A stretch of 64,000 nucleotides of DNA from BMS3ABIN03 sp964418885. GTDB taxonomy: Bacteria; Bacteroidota; Ignavibacteria; Ignavibacteriales; Ignavibacteriaceae. The position numbers and the translations under genes were made by a program. Below, piece after piece: positions 18,901 through 27,882 of the stretch (position 1 is the first letter of the stretch; each line of letters starts with the position of its first letter). A model generated the notes under the pieces. The model was not told the DNA's origin. It was given only the letters and a program-made list of their open reading frames with translations, and did no database searches. Where the stretch lies: positions 45,824 through 109,823 of the forward strand of contig CAYQNW010000001.1 of the NCBI GenBank assembly GCA_964418885.1. The letters are read 5' to 3'.

Positions 18901-19204
18901 ACCTTATGTGGTCCCGAATCCATATCTCGGGATGGCTTCATTTGAACAGGCTCCTTATGCACAAACTGGGCGTGGAGACAGAAGAATCGAATTTAGAGGA
19001 TTGCCCGTGGAATCAACGGTAAGAATTTATACAATCACTGGTGAACTGGTTCAAACTCTTCATCATGACACAGGCTTCCAGAATTATATTCCATGGAATT
19101 TACGATCTAAAGATAATTTAGAAGTAGCACCAGGTCTTTACATATTTCATGTTGAAGCTCCTGGTGAAGAAGATTATATTGGCAAATTTGCTATAATTAA
19201 GTAG
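15947..19204 (+). CDS. Large T9SS-type surface protein following the receptor
   Basis: This 1085-residue protein starts 2 bp after the receptor stop, so the two are tightly coupled. It has a signal peptide (ending NIRAQ, about residue 27). Calcium-binding-like acidic stretches such as DGIDNDEDGIIDE (near 327) and DTGGDGIFGTFDTGEGD (near 405) follow. An FN3-like domain (about 560-690, with FEGYKIYRSTDESF) comes next. The C-terminal FlgD-like sorting region has STVRIYTITGELVQTL and ends YIGKFAIIK. I do not recognise a named family. Its position in the place of SusD suggests a surface partner of the receptor. Confidence 0.7.
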   Translation: MSANNFYMFIRSLKYLPAVLVFIITSNIRAQFYDVVPEDQRGDEDYVRQGTHDANRIRTMFYNYGMVGDYQTNPDYTIFHSMEWPKGSLENYADGVTPFVLAKLKQRVNGQLQDFYIMETGYRERQETNPNTGRLQRYNPRPGFLQLDPTINVGRSPAVSYDPRTWPDAWYDKLNDPDDPGWRGSWNGYFGKLPNADQESFCVYDDDYYGKWNFYPDFRDSTRRGMALRVEQRGFQWANIQSRDVLFWHYDISNEGTTVYDYNVIFGLYMDSGVGGGSLSPYDLVYESDDDNAYYDTTNGLDLVYTWDYNGHGQFGTTGYLGYAYLETPGNPVDGIDNDEDGIIDEQRDGGPGEKIIGQGAILNYIAANYDTVKLNRYANFRLRPAFQKGVWWTGDEDMDWTLNNDTGGDGIFGTFDTGEGDSIPTAGEPNFDKTDLNESDQIGLTGFKLNRIRVGAGAIGTTDDIVFYTDAKLWPQTLYNLWTGPDPFDETKVINYNIGFFFASGPFYLSTAKTERFSLALAFGADLIQMTKTVRVVQTIYDANYQFATPPPLPTLQAYAGDGFVNLTWDNAAEDAFDPITNTNDFEGYKIYRSTDESFLDPQIIYDAQGVGLLGPGKPLAVYDLDDGIFDYSGVSVEGLQFFLGNDTGIKHTFKDTTAINGQRYFYAVTAYDRGIEQLGVYPSESAISVNQTLRGGIILPKNIVIIYPNAQAPGYKPGTYTKLEHKEGYGTGNISLDIPNPDLVPENHTYEIRFKSPQDSIRASSYEMYDVTFGSVDTIFTGGKDLLGLSKGPVGSGILPIIFTPPDLEADTINSGFLPNSKSNLILKVRIANVRSTPPNAERPNYPADYLILFSDEVVDTSIAAVGVPAVYTKFKIMGLPKTGDEFQTDFRFFDTDGNQTISRNDEYIEILARNSAGSRLPVWRVTVDTVYGPKYTNSIFPAEGDVYQLIINVPYNKNDVYSFVTDSSFIDMTKQTADYNEKPYVVPNPYLGMASFEQAPYAQTGRGDRRIEFRGLPVESTVRIYTITGELVQTLHHDTGFQNYIPWNLRSKDNLEVAPGLYIFHVEAPGEEDYIGKFAIIK

Positions 19205-19216
19205 GCGGTGGAAGAT

Positions 19217-20233
19217 ATGAAGAAAGCAAATAAGAAATTTTTAGTGATCAGTTTAATTTTATTTTCAACAACCATATTTGCTCAGAGTAAGGTAGGAACT
19301 ACAGTAGGACAGTTTCTGAAAATAGAACCGAGCTCTAGATTAGTAGCAATGGGAAATGCAGGAACATCACTTTCTAATGAAGCTTCCGCAGCTTTTTATA
19401 ATCCTGCAAGCCTGGGAAGGTTGGAAGGTATTGATGTTCAGTTTACTTATAATCAATGGCTGGCAGATATAAAATACAACTACGCAACTGCAGCAATAAA
19501 TATTGAAGGTCTTGGCACGTTTGCATTACAGGTTACAGCTTTAAATTCAGGTGATATCGAAATAAGAACCGTTGAAAAAGAAAAAGGCTCAGGTCTTTAT
19601 TATGATGTTACGAATTTATCCCTTGGTATAGCTTATGGTATTTTGCTGACTGATAGAGTATCGGCAGGTATCGCAGTTAATTATGTACAGGAAACGATTT
19701 ATAATACGAGCCTGATTGATGTAGCACTTAATTTTGGGGTACAATATCAAACTGAAATAGAAGGATTAACAATCGGGGCAAGTGTCTCAAATTTTGGACC
19801 GCGCACTTCCTATGACGGAAGAGACGTCTATTTTAATTACGATCCCGACCCTGATAAACATGGCGACAATCCCGGACTTCCTTCATCACTCAGAACGGGA
19901 GAATACGGTTTGCCAACTTTATTCAGAGTAGGATTATCTTATGAATTAAAACTTACTCCCTGGAACGAGCTTATTGTTTCATCCGATGCTATGCATACAA
20001 ACGATAACAATGAAAGAATTAATATTGGTGGTGAATGGTTATTCCTTAATTCTTTTGCAGTAAGAGGTGGTTATCGCGATTTATTTCTTAAAGATTCGGA
20101 AGGAGGTCTTGTTCTTGGTGCCGGTGCAAGAGTTCGATTCTCAGTAACATCCGATGTTAGTTTTGATTATGCATGGGCAGATTACGGAAGATTAAATGCT
20201 ACACACAGGTTTACATTAGGATTACATTTTTAA
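19217..20233 (+). CDS. PorV/PorQ-family outer-membrane beta-barrel protein
   Basis: The protein has 338 residues from ATG 19217; a GTG at 19208 is in frame, but the ATG has the better spaced GGCGGTGG ribosome site. A signal peptide ends at FAQS (about 22). The mature N-terminus has the PorV/PorQ signature GTTVGQFLKIEPSSRLVAMGNAG, then NEASAAFYNPASLG, and alternating beta strands to a terminal aromatic (FTLGLHF). PorV shuttles T9SS cargo to the surface attachment machinery. A PorV-like gene next to a T9SS cargo gene and a TonB receptor suggests a dedicated export or assembly partner. Confidence 0.88.
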   Translation: MKKANKKFLVISLILFSTTIFAQSKVGTTVGQFLKIEPSSRLVAMGNAGTSLSNEASAAFYNPASLGRLEGIDVQFTYNQWLADIKYNYATAAINIEGLGTFALQVTALNSGDIEIRTVEKEKGSGLYYDVTNLSLGIAYGILLTDRVSAGIAVNYVQETIYNTSLIDVALNFGVQYQTEIEGLTIGASVSNFGPRTSYDGRDVYFNYDPDPDKHGDNPGLPSSLRTGEYGLPTLFRVGLSYELKLTPWNELIVSSDAMHTNDNNERINIGGEWLFLNSFAVRGGYRDLFLKDSEGGLVLGAGARVRFSVTSDVSFDYAWADYGRLNATHRFTLGLHF

Positions 20234-20246
20234 TTTTTAAGTGAGT

Positions 20247-20270
20247 GAGAGAATAAATATTTATTGTCTC
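20247..20270. repeat. 24-bp near-perfect palindrome
   Basis: GAGAGAATAAAT directly abuts ATTTATTGTCTC; the two halves are complementary except at one position. It lies 13 bp after the PorV-like gene and lacks a T tract, so it may be a weak terminator, an RNA processing site or a protein site. Confidence 0.35.
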
Positions 20271-20336
20271 GATTTACATACATTATTTAACAAAGGATTT
20301 TAATAGACCGGATATTATTGGGAACGCTAAAGAACT

Positions 20337-22166
20337 ATGAAATTCTCTTTATTCAAAATATATTTCTTTATTATCATCTGTGGAATCCTTCATGCTCAAC
20401 AGGAGCGGGTAGTTGCTAAAGTGGGCAGCTATAAAATATATGAATCTGAGTTTAAAGAAAGATTTGATTTTAGCGTTCACACCAAATTGCTGCAGGAGAA
20501 AGACCAGCTGGCAGCTAAGGAAGGGTTTCTTCATCAATTAATAGCTGAGAAATTGTTGTCTCTTGATGCCCGGGAAAAAGGGTACAACAATTCGAAAATA
20601 TTTTCCAACATCATCACACCTCTTAAAAATACGTTTGTAAGAGAAGCTTTATATAAGCAGGAAATAAAAAATAAAACTTTTTACAAACAGGATGAAATTG
20701 AAAAAGGAATAGAAAAAATTAAGAAATCTCTCAAAGTCAAATTTCTCTTTTCACATAAAAGAAATGACCTGGAAAAAATTTATTATCTATTAAAGACAGG
20801 TGCTTCTTTCGATTCACTGCTTGCCTTGCGACCTGAAGCAAAAGTTAATCCTAAGGAAATTACTTTTGGCACAATGGATAAAGTTGTCGAAGACAGTGTA
20901 TACAAATTAAAGCCAGGTGAATTCACGAATGTTATGGATGCCGGGGATGGTTTTTATATTTTAAAATTAGTTAGAATTAATCAAAATCTTGATTTAAAAA
21001 ACCAGGAATTGACTTATGATGATGTCAAAAGAATTGTCGAAATAAGAGCAGAGAAAAACAGATATTTGGATTATTATCATAGTTTTTTTAGAGATCACAA
21101 AGTAACTGCAGATAAGGGAATTTTTGAAGAACTTATTAGATATTTTGTACCCAAGTTCAGAGAAAAATATTTCGCTAAAAATTCAAAATTAAATGCAGAT
21201 AAATATTACTTAAGAGAAGGAGAAGTAAGTTTCGTTTTACCGCTTCTCGATCCTTCTTCCATGAATAAAGTATTTATTAATATCAATGAGAAACCTGTTC
21301 AGGCCGATTATTTTTTAAATCAATTAAGCCAGGACGGACTTTTTGTAAGTGATTTAAATGAGATAAGCATAAGAGCTTCACTGTCTTCGTACATCAGAAA
21401 GTTTATTGAAGATCAGTTACTTGCATCCGAGGGATATAAGGAGGGTTTGGAAGATTCACCTGAAGTTAAAAAGTATATGAGAATGTGGGAAGATTGTTAT
21501 TTATCTAAAATGTTGATGACAACAATGTTTGATTTGGTAAAAGTTTCAGAAAAGGAAGCTTATTCTGTTTACAAGCAGAATGATTGGAAGGAAAGCCCGC
21601 TTGAATTGGTAAATGTAGCAGAAGTGCTGACAGATAGTCTTGATGTAGTAGAAAAAGTATTGAATGAGCTTTCCTACGGTGTGGACATAAAGGACCTAGC
21701 AAGACGATATACAAAGCGGGATTCATTAAAAGACAAAGGTGGTGAATTTGGTTTCTTCCCGATTACGGAACATGGCGAAATTGGTAGAATTGCCTCTCAA
21801 ATGGAAATTGGGGATGTTTATGGTCCTGTCAAACTGGATGAAGGATATTCTGTATTTCAGCTTATCGATAAGAAAGAAGATGTAACAGTTTACACAAAAA
21901 GCTATGACGAGGTAAAAGACCAGCTTATTGCAAAAATTACACTTGCTAGATTTGAAAAATATGTAAATAAATATAATGCCCGTCTTGCTAACAAATATGG
22001 CGTCGAGATTTATGAAGATGTTTTAAAAAATATTGACGACATTTTTATGAATTTAGTTGTTGTAAGGTACATGGGCTTTGGTGGAGAAATATTCGCAGTT
22101 CCCTATACGGAACAATATTCAGGGTGGTATGATATATGGCTTAATAATAAAAATATAATCCAGTAG
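20337..22166 (+). CDS. SurA/PpiD-like periplasmic peptidyl-prolyl isomerase
   Basis: This 609-residue protein has a signal peptide (GILHAQ, about residue 21) and an N-terminal chaperone-like helical region (VAKVGSYKIYESEFKERF, as in SurA). There is a first degenerate parvulin-like segment (about 165-225) and a clearer parvulin domain at about 420-520 with GGEFGFFPITEHGEIGRIA and GPVKLDEGYSVFQLIDKKE. Such proteins help fold outer-membrane and secreted proteins. Its location between a PorV-like gene and T9SS cargo suggests a folding factor for this locus. It ends 5 bp before the next gene. Confidence 0.82.
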   Translation: MKFSLFKIYFFIIICGILHAQQERVVAKVGSYKIYESEFKERFDFSVHTKLLQEKDQLAAKEGFLHQLIAEKLLSLDAREKGYNNSKIFSNIITPLKNTFVREALYKQEIKNKTFYKQDEIEKGIEKIKKSLKVKFLFSHKRNDLEKIYYLLKTGASFDSLLALRPEAKVNPKEITFGTMDKVVEDSVYKLKPGEFTNVMDAGDGFYILKLVRINQNLDLKNQELTYDDVKRIVEIRAEKNRYLDYYHSFFRDHKVTADKGIFEELIRYFVPKFREKYFAKNSKLNADKYYLREGEVSFVLPLLDPSSMNKVFININEKPVQADYFLNQLSQDGLFVSDLNEISIRASLSSYIRKFIEDQLLASEGYKEGLEDSPEVKKYMRMWEDCYLSKMLMTTMFDLVKVSEKEAYSVYKQNDWKESPLELVNVAEVLTDSLDVVEKVLNELSYGVDIKDLARRYTKRDSLKDKGGEFGFFPITEHGEIGRIASQMEIGDVYGPVKLDEGYSVFQLIDKKEDVTVYTKSYDEVKDQLIAKITLARFEKYVNKYNARLANKYGVEIYEDVLKNIDDIFMNLVVVRYMGFGGEIFAVPYTEQYSGWYDIWLNNKNIIQ

Positions 22167-22170
22167 AATT

Positions 22171-24603
22171 ATGAATAATCCGATGGATAATGGTATGTGC
22201 GTTAAGATTTTTGTGAAAGTAATAATAGTTTTTATCTTTTTCCCTTTCGTATTGTTTGCACAGGCATATGTCTTTTTTAATGATAGTCCGAACAGCATAT
22301 ATTATGATCCGAGTTTTGGATTTTATAATAATTCAAGTGTTGTTGTTCTAGCAAACGGCGATAAATTTCCTGTAGATACAGACCATAAATATTCAGGCAC
22401 AAATGCGTTAAGAATGAGATGGAAATCAGTTTCGGGTGGTGACTGGGGTATTTGCGTTGCCGAGCAGGGATGGATCGCTCATGATGTTACGGTAAAAGAT
22501 TCAATCACGTTACAGGTACTATCTCTTGCTGCAATCGATTCTGCCTCTCTTCCTGTCATTTATCTTGAAGACTCGCAAAACCGTAAAACTCCGAAACAAA
22601 AACTTTCGAGTTTTATCAACGGGATTGATGCTGATACATGGACAAAAATTTCCGTTCCGTTATCTCCGTTTATTCTATCGCCCGGGGATATTGATCTTAC
22701 CGAGATAAAAACAATTTATTTTGGTCAGGATAATCCTGATGGAAATTTACACACACTATATCTTGATGAAATCAGGATTATTGCTATTGAGGATATGGAT
22801 ACAACATCTCCATCCGTACCTACAGATTTATCTGCCATAGGTTACCACAGTTATATTCATCTTACCTGGATGCCGAATACGGAAACGGATCTTGCAGGAT
22901 ACAGAATCTACAGAGCAGACAATAACGATTATCAGGTTGTGGGAACCGCCTCAGCAAATGCTACTTATTTTAATAATAATACCGGAATTCCTCCTAAAAC
23001 ATACAGTTATAAAATTTCTGCTTATGATTTAAGCGGGAATGAATCAGATTTGAGCCCCGGTGTTACGGCATCCACAACCTCTGCTTCGGATGAAGTTTTA
23101 CTTGACACGGTGCAACATGCAACCTTCAAATATTTCTGGGATTACGCTCATCCCGTTTCCGGTTTAGCACGTGAACGTTATGGTTCTGGTGAAACTGTAA
23201 CAACCGGAGGTTCAGGATTTGGTGTAATGGCGATTCTTGTCGGTGTGGAAAGAAGCTATATTACAAGAGAAGAAGCAATAGCCAGGATGTTGAAAATCCT
23301 GAATTTTTTATCGACAATAGCAGATAGATTTCACGGAGCATTTCCACACTGGATGAATGGAACAACAGGAAAAGTGATTCCTTTTAGCCAGTACGATGAT
23401 GGTGGAGATCTGGTAGAAACTGCTTATATGATCCAGGGACTTTTAACAGCAAGACAATATTTTAATCTGGATAATCCTGATGAAGAACAGATTAGAAATA
23501 TGATAACCTCAATATGGGAAACTGTTGAATGGGATTGGTATAGAAAAGACAACGGGAATTTCCTTTACTGGCACTGGTCCCCGAATTACGATTGGATAAT
23601 GAATTTCCCTTTGCAAGGCCCCAATGAAACTATGATAACTTATCTTCTTGCAATTGCCTCACCAACTCATTCTATTCCTGCATCGTTATATCATTCCGGC
23701 TGGGCAAGCAATTCGAATTATGTAAATGGAAATTCGTATTACGGTATCCCGCTTTACGTTGGCTGGCCTTATGGCGGACCTCTCTTCTTTGTACATTATT
23801 CTTTTCTCGGTTTTGATCCGCGTAATAAGAAGGACGCTTATACAAATTATTTTATTAATAACAGAAATCAAACACTTATAAACCGTGCATATTGTATGGA
23901 TAATCCTCATAATTATCCTGGTTATGATCAGGATACGTGGGGTTTAACTGCTAGCGATGATCCTTTTGGATACCTGGCTCATGAACCTGACTTTAACGGC
24001 AACAGGGATAACGGTACTATTTCTCCAACTGCGGCAATTTCCTCAATGCCGTATACTCCGCAGGAATCTATAAATGCTTTAAAGAGTTTCTTTTATGAAT
24101 ATGGCGCAAGTCTTTGGGGGGCTTATGGTTTTAAAGACGCATTTAACTTACAGGAAAACTGGTATGCAGCCAGCTATCTGGCTATTGATGAAGGGCCAAT
24201 TATAATAATGATAGAAAACTACAGGACTCAGCTTTTATGGGATAATTTTATGGCCAACCCGGAGATTCAGTCAATGCTCGATGCTATTGGTTTTGTTCCA
24301 GATTCAACAACTGATGTTGATGATGGAAGGGAAATTCCTATGGAATTTGAGCTTAAAAATAATTATCCCAATCCATTCAATCCTAATACAACTATAGAAT
24401 TTCAAATTGCTGTTCTAGGATTCGTTTCTCTGAAAATTTATGATGTTTTGGGAAACGAGGTATTAACGCTTGTTTATAGAGAAGAGAGTCCCGGCAATTA
24501 TAAAATTAGATTTAACGGAGAGAATCTTTCAAGTGGAATATATTTCTACGTTCTAAAAACTGGCGAAAGGATTTTCACTAAAAAAATGTGCCTGCTTAAA
24601 TGA
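22171..24603 (+). CDS. T9SS-exported GH144-like (glycoamylase-fold) enzyme with CBM and FN3 domains
   Basis: This 810-residue protein has a signal peptide ending FAQA (about 31), a beta-sandwich carbohydrate-binding-like domain (about 32-215), an FN3 domain (about 220-305, LAGYRIYRAD) and a catalytic (alpha/alpha)6 domain (about 310-715). A type A sorting domain (NNYPNPFNPNTTIEF near 730) closes it. The catalytic part matches the glycoamylase/GH144 pattern: LDTVQHATFKYFWDYAHP, then GTISPTAAISSMPYTPQESI, then YGFKDAFNLQENWYAASYLAIDEGPIIIMIENYRT. Characterised GH144 members are endo-beta-1,2-glucanases. The sorting domain places it on the cell surface. Possible starts at 22183 and 22195 would only shorten the signal peptide. 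Confidence 0.85.
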   Translation: MNNPMDNGMCVKIFVKVIIVFIFFPFVLFAQAYVFFNDSPNSIYYDPSFGFYNNSSVVVLANGDKFPVDTDHKYSGTNALRMRWKSVSGGDWGICVAEQGWIAHDVTVKDSITLQVLSLAAIDSASLPVIYLEDSQNRKTPKQKLSSFINGIDADTWTKISVPLSPFILSPGDIDLTEIKTIYFGQDNPDGNLHTLYLDEIRIIAIEDMDTTSPSVPTDLSAIGYHSYIHLTWMPNTETDLAGYRIYRADNNDYQVVGTASANATYFNNNTGIPPKTYSYKISAYDLSGNESDLSPGVTASTTSASDEVLLDTVQHATFKYFWDYAHPVSGLARERYGSGETVTTGGSGFGVMAILVGVERSYITREEAIARMLKILNFLSTIADRFHGAFPHWMNGTTGKVIPFSQYDDGGDLVETAYMIQGLLTARQYFNLDNPDEEQIRNMITSIWETVEWDWYRKDNGNFLYWHWSPNYDWIMNFPLQGPNETMITYLLAIASPTHSIPASLYHSGWASNSNYVNGNSYYGIPLYVGWPYGGPLFFVHYSFLGFDPRNKKDAYTNYFINNRNQTLINRAYCMDNPHNYPGYDQDTWGLTASDDPFGYLAHEPDFNGNRDNGTISPTAAISSMPYTPQESINALKSFFYEYGASLWGAYGFKDAFNLQENWYAASYLAIDEGPIIIMIENYRTQLLWDNFMANPEIQSMLDAIGFVPDSTTDVDDGREIPMEFELKNNYPNPFNPNTTIEFQIAVLGFVSLKIYDVLGNEVLTLVYREESPGNYKIRFNGENLSSGIYFYVLKTGERIFTKKMCLLK

Positions 24604-24754
24604 ACTTATGTTTATTAAGAATTACTGAATCAAATAATGAAAGAAGTCCTGATTATTTTGTTTTTATGTCAGTCCGATTCAACTTTGTTTAATATATCCC
24701 TATCGAAAAAGAAAAATTTCCAGATAATATCAATTATTTTTAAAGTGAACTAAA

Positions 24755-26413
24755 ATGAAACATATAAATAATTTAACTCCGTTAATTATATGTATGTTAT
24801 TAATAGTAAACACTGAAAATTTAAGTCAGACTGATTCAGTAGTATTCGAATCCTCAAATTTGCCAATAGTTGTAATTAATACGCACGGGCAGACTATTAC
24901 AGACGATAATAGAATAATTGTAGATATGGGAATTATCAATAAACCCGATAGTGTGAGGAATCATATATCAGATCCGTTTAATGATTATAATGGGAGAATA
25001 CACATCGAGATAAGGGGCAGTTCTACCAAACAGTTTCCTAAAAAATCCTATGGATTTGAGACCCAGGACTCACTTGGTAATAATTTGAATGTGTCTTTGA
25101 TGTCTATGCCTAAAGAAAATGATTGGGTCTTATATGCACCTTATTCTGATAAAACTTTATTAAGAAATGAATTACCGTACTATCTTGCCAGATCACTCGG
25201 TACATATGCTTCCCGCACAGCATATTGTGAATTGATTCTGAATGGAGAATACGAAGGATTGTATGTATTGATGGAAAAGATAAAACAGGATAATTATAGA
25301 GTAGATATCGCAAAACTTAATCCAGAAGATACAACTGGAGATGAATTGACAGGAGGATATATCATAAAAAGTGATAAACCACCAGATGACTATGAATGGA
25401 TGGTAGATGTTAATCCGTTATATGGATTTGGTAATTCATTTTATCAGTTTCAGGATCCTAACGGTGAAAAAATTGCATCACAGCAAAAAACATATATACA
25501 AAACTTTGTTTTTAAAGTTGAAAGTACTCTTGTAAGCTCAAATTATGCTGATACTATTAATGGATATGCTAAATATTTAGATGCCTCATCATTTGTTGAT
25601 TATTTTTTGATTTCTGAATTAGCTAAAAATCCGGATGCTTACAGATTTAGTTTCTATATGTATAAGAAAAAGGATAGCAATGGAGGGAAATTATTTGCCG
25701 GACCCTTATGGGACTATGATCTATCATTCGCAAATTACGGAGGTATATGGGAAGAACCATGGCTAACCTATGGATGGAATGCCGATATTGCTACATGGCG
25801 TAGAACCTTTTGGATGAAAAGACTTTTAACTGATGCGAATTTTGTTAACAAACTGAAAGCTAGGTGGAATGAAATTCGTCGTGGAGTTTTTTCAAATAAT
25901 AGTATAATGGACTTTATTGATAGAACCGTTGAAAGGACAAAAGAAGCACGAATTCGTAACTTTATAAGATGGTCAATAATCGGAGTTTCTGTATGGCCTA
26001 ATTACTATGTCGGACCTACTTATGAAGCAGAAATTACATTTCTTAAAAATTGGATATCGGGACGTTTAGAATGGATGGATCATGTGTTAATCGGAGGTTC
26101 GTTATCTGTTAAAGGGGAAACTAAACAGATTATACAAACTTATGAATTACCACAAAACTATCCGAATCCGTTTAATCTGTCAACAACAATTAGTTATTTT
26201 GTTACTAAAAGTCAGCCGGTGGAAATAATCATCTTTGATATTCTGGGAAATAAAATAAAAACTTTGTTTAAAGGAGAGGCAATTGCTGGCATAAACCGGG
26301 CTCAATGGAATGGTAAAAACAAGTATGATCATATAGTAAATTCCGGAATATATATTTATCGTATTTTTTCCAATGAAGCTGTCTTCTCTAGAAAAATGAT
26401 TTTAATTAAATAA
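24755..26413 (+). CDS. CotH-kinase-like secreted protein with T9SS sorting domain
   Basis: This 552-residue protein has an N-terminal signal-like segment and a CotH domain (about 40-420), recognised from IEIRGSSTKQFPKKSYGFE, DWVLYAPYSDKTLLRN, GEYEGLYVLMEKIK and GPLWDYDLSFAN. The C-terminus is a type A sorting domain (QNYPNPFNLSTTISYFV near 467, ending RKMILIK). CotH proteins are secreted or spore-coat atypical kinases; members are also found next to polysaccharide genes. What it would modify here is unknown. The sorting-motif proline after NPFN is replaced by leucine (NPFNLS), a minor departure from its neighbours. Confidence 0.8.
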   Translation: MKHINNLTPLIICMLLIVNTENLSQTDSVVFESSNLPIVVINTHGQTITDDNRIIVDMGIINKPDSVRNHISDPFNDYNGRIHIEIRGSSTKQFPKKSYGFETQDSLGNNLNVSLMSMPKENDWVLYAPYSDKTLLRNELPYYLARSLGTYASRTAYCELILNGEYEGLYVLMEKIKQDNYRVDIAKLNPEDTTGDELTGGYIIKSDKPPDDYEWMVDVNPLYGFGNSFYQFQDPNGEKIASQQKTYIQNFVFKVESTLVSSNYADTINGYAKYLDASSFVDYFLISELAKNPDAYRFSFYMYKKKDSNGGKLFAGPLWDYDLSFANYGGIWEEPWLTYGWNADIATWRRTFWMKRLLTDANFVNKLKARWNEIRRGVFSNNSIMDFIDRTVERTKEARIRNFIRWSIIGVSVWPNYYVGPTYEAEITFLKNWISGRLEWMDHVLIGGSLSVKGETKQIIQTYELPQNYPNPFNLSTTISYFVTKSQPVEIIIFDILGNKIKTLFKGEAIAGINRAQWNGKNKYDHIVNSGIYIYRIFSNEAVFSRKMILIK

Positions 26414-26490
26414 AACTTTTGAAGTACTCGTTGCGCGACTTAATAAATCTTAAATCAGAATCAAAATACTTTTTCAATATTAAGGATGGA

Positions 26491-27843
26491 ATGAAAAAAA
26501 CTCTTTTCCTTAGTTTAATTTTATGCATTCAATTTGCATTTCCTCAGTATGTTCCAACAAAAGAAGAGGAAGCTTTTTTAGACACGCTTCAGTACAGATC
26601 CTTCCTTTATTTTATAAATGAAATCAATCCAGATATCGGGATGGTAAAGGACAGGTCAACAGAAAAATCAGTAGCATCAATTGCTGCTGTCGGATGGGGA
26701 GTTGTTGCATGGGCAATTGGTGCCGAACACAACTGGATAACAAGAGAGAAAGCTGCTGAGCTTACTCTAAATCTTGTGAAATTTTTGTATAACTCAGAAC
26801 AAAGCACTTCACCCGATGCAACAGGTTATAATGGTTTTTACTATCACTTTGTTAATATGCAGACTGGAAAAAGAGAATGGAATTGTGAGCTTTCAACCAT
26901 CGATACAGCGTGGCTGATTGCCGGAGTCCGTTTTGCGATGCAGTATTATGATAAGGATAATGAAGTTGAAAAAGAAATCCGTGAACTTGGAGACAAGCTT
27001 ACAAACCGTGTTGACTGGAATTGGGCTGTAATTGAGAAAACAAAATATGAAGGGCACGAAAAATTAATTTCAATGGGATATAAACCGGGTAAAGGGCTTG
27101 GGGAATATGGATGGTTTGGCTACACTGAAGCTCTGTATCTTTATATTCTTGCTGCAGGTACTAATCTGAAAGACCCGATCAAAAGTTATAATAGCTGGCT
27201 TTCAGGGTATGAATGGAAAGAATCCTATAAAGGACTTGCTCATGTGATTTTTCCACCACTTTTTGGTCACCAATACTCTGAAATGTTCATTGACTTCAGA
27301 GGATTAGCTGATAAATATATGAGGGAAAAAGGAATTGATTACTTTGAAAATTCAAGAAGGGCTACTTTAACAAATCGGGAATATTGTATTCAAAATCCAA
27401 AAGGATGGGTAGGATATGATTCTCTTTCATGGGGAATAAGTGCCTGCGATGGTCCGGGTAATAAATTTAATAAGGATGATATTGAGTTTTTCGGTTACGC
27501 AGGAAGAGGCGCAAGCGGTCCCGACAATGTAATTGCTGAAGACGGCACAATTACTCCAACAGCAGCCGGAGGTTCAATTCCTTTTGCTCCGGAAGTTTGT
27601 ATTCCAACTTTAATGAATATGTATGAAAAATTTGGTGATAAAGGTCTTTGGGATAAATATGGATTTGTAGACGCATTCAATTTAACGGCTGGATGGTATG
27701 ATAAGGATTATCTTGGGCTGGACCAGGGCCCGATTGTAATTATGATTGAAAATTATCGAACTGGTTTAGTATGGAAGTATGCAATGAAAGATCCTGTTAT
27801 TGAGAAAGGTCTTGAGAAATTAGGTTTTATAAAAGTTGATTAA
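26491..27843 (+). CDS. GH144-like (glycoamylase-fold) enzyme, periplasmic or lipidless secreted form
   Basis: The protein has 450 residues from ATG 26491, which follows AAGGATGG and starts a clean signal peptide (MKKTLFLSLILCIQFAFPQ). A TTG at 26419 is in frame but would put 24 polar residues before the signal. The whole mature protein is the glycoamylase/GH144 domain: FLDTLQYRSFLYFINEIN, WNCELSTIDTAWLIAG, ITPTAAGGSIPFAPEV and FVDAFNLTAGWYDKDYLGLDQGPIVIMIENYRT. It lacks the binding and sorting domains of the 22171 protein, so it probably works in the periplasm on fragments brought in by the receptor. Confidence 0.87.
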   Translation: MKKTLFLSLILCIQFAFPQYVPTKEEEAFLDTLQYRSFLYFINEINPDIGMVKDRSTEKSVASIAAVGWGVVAWAIGAEHNWITREKAAELTLNLVKFLYNSEQSTSPDATGYNGFYYHFVNMQTGKREWNCELSTIDTAWLIAGVRFAMQYYDKDNEVEKEIRELGDKLTNRVDWNWAVIEKTKYEGHEKLISMGYKPGKGLGEYGWFGYTEALYLYILAAGTNLKDPIKSYNSWLSGYEWKESYKGLAHVIFPPLFGHQYSEMFIDFRGLADKYMREKGIDYFENSRRATLTNREYCIQNPKGWVGYDSLSWGISACDGPGNKFNKDDIEFFGYAGRGASGPDNVIAEDGTITPTAAGGSIPFAPEVCIPTLMNMYEKFGDKGLWDKYGFVDAFNLTAGWYDKDYLGLDQGPIVIMIENYRTGLVWKYAMKDPVIEKGLEKLGFIKVD

Positions 27844-27882
27844 AATTATTAGCCGGAAATTCTCTTCAAAACAAGTGCATAG

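Noticed and set aside
26419..26490. Longer N-terminus of the second GH144-like protein
   Set aside because: A TTG start would place 24 polar residues before a clean signal peptide that has its own ribosome site at ATG 26491.
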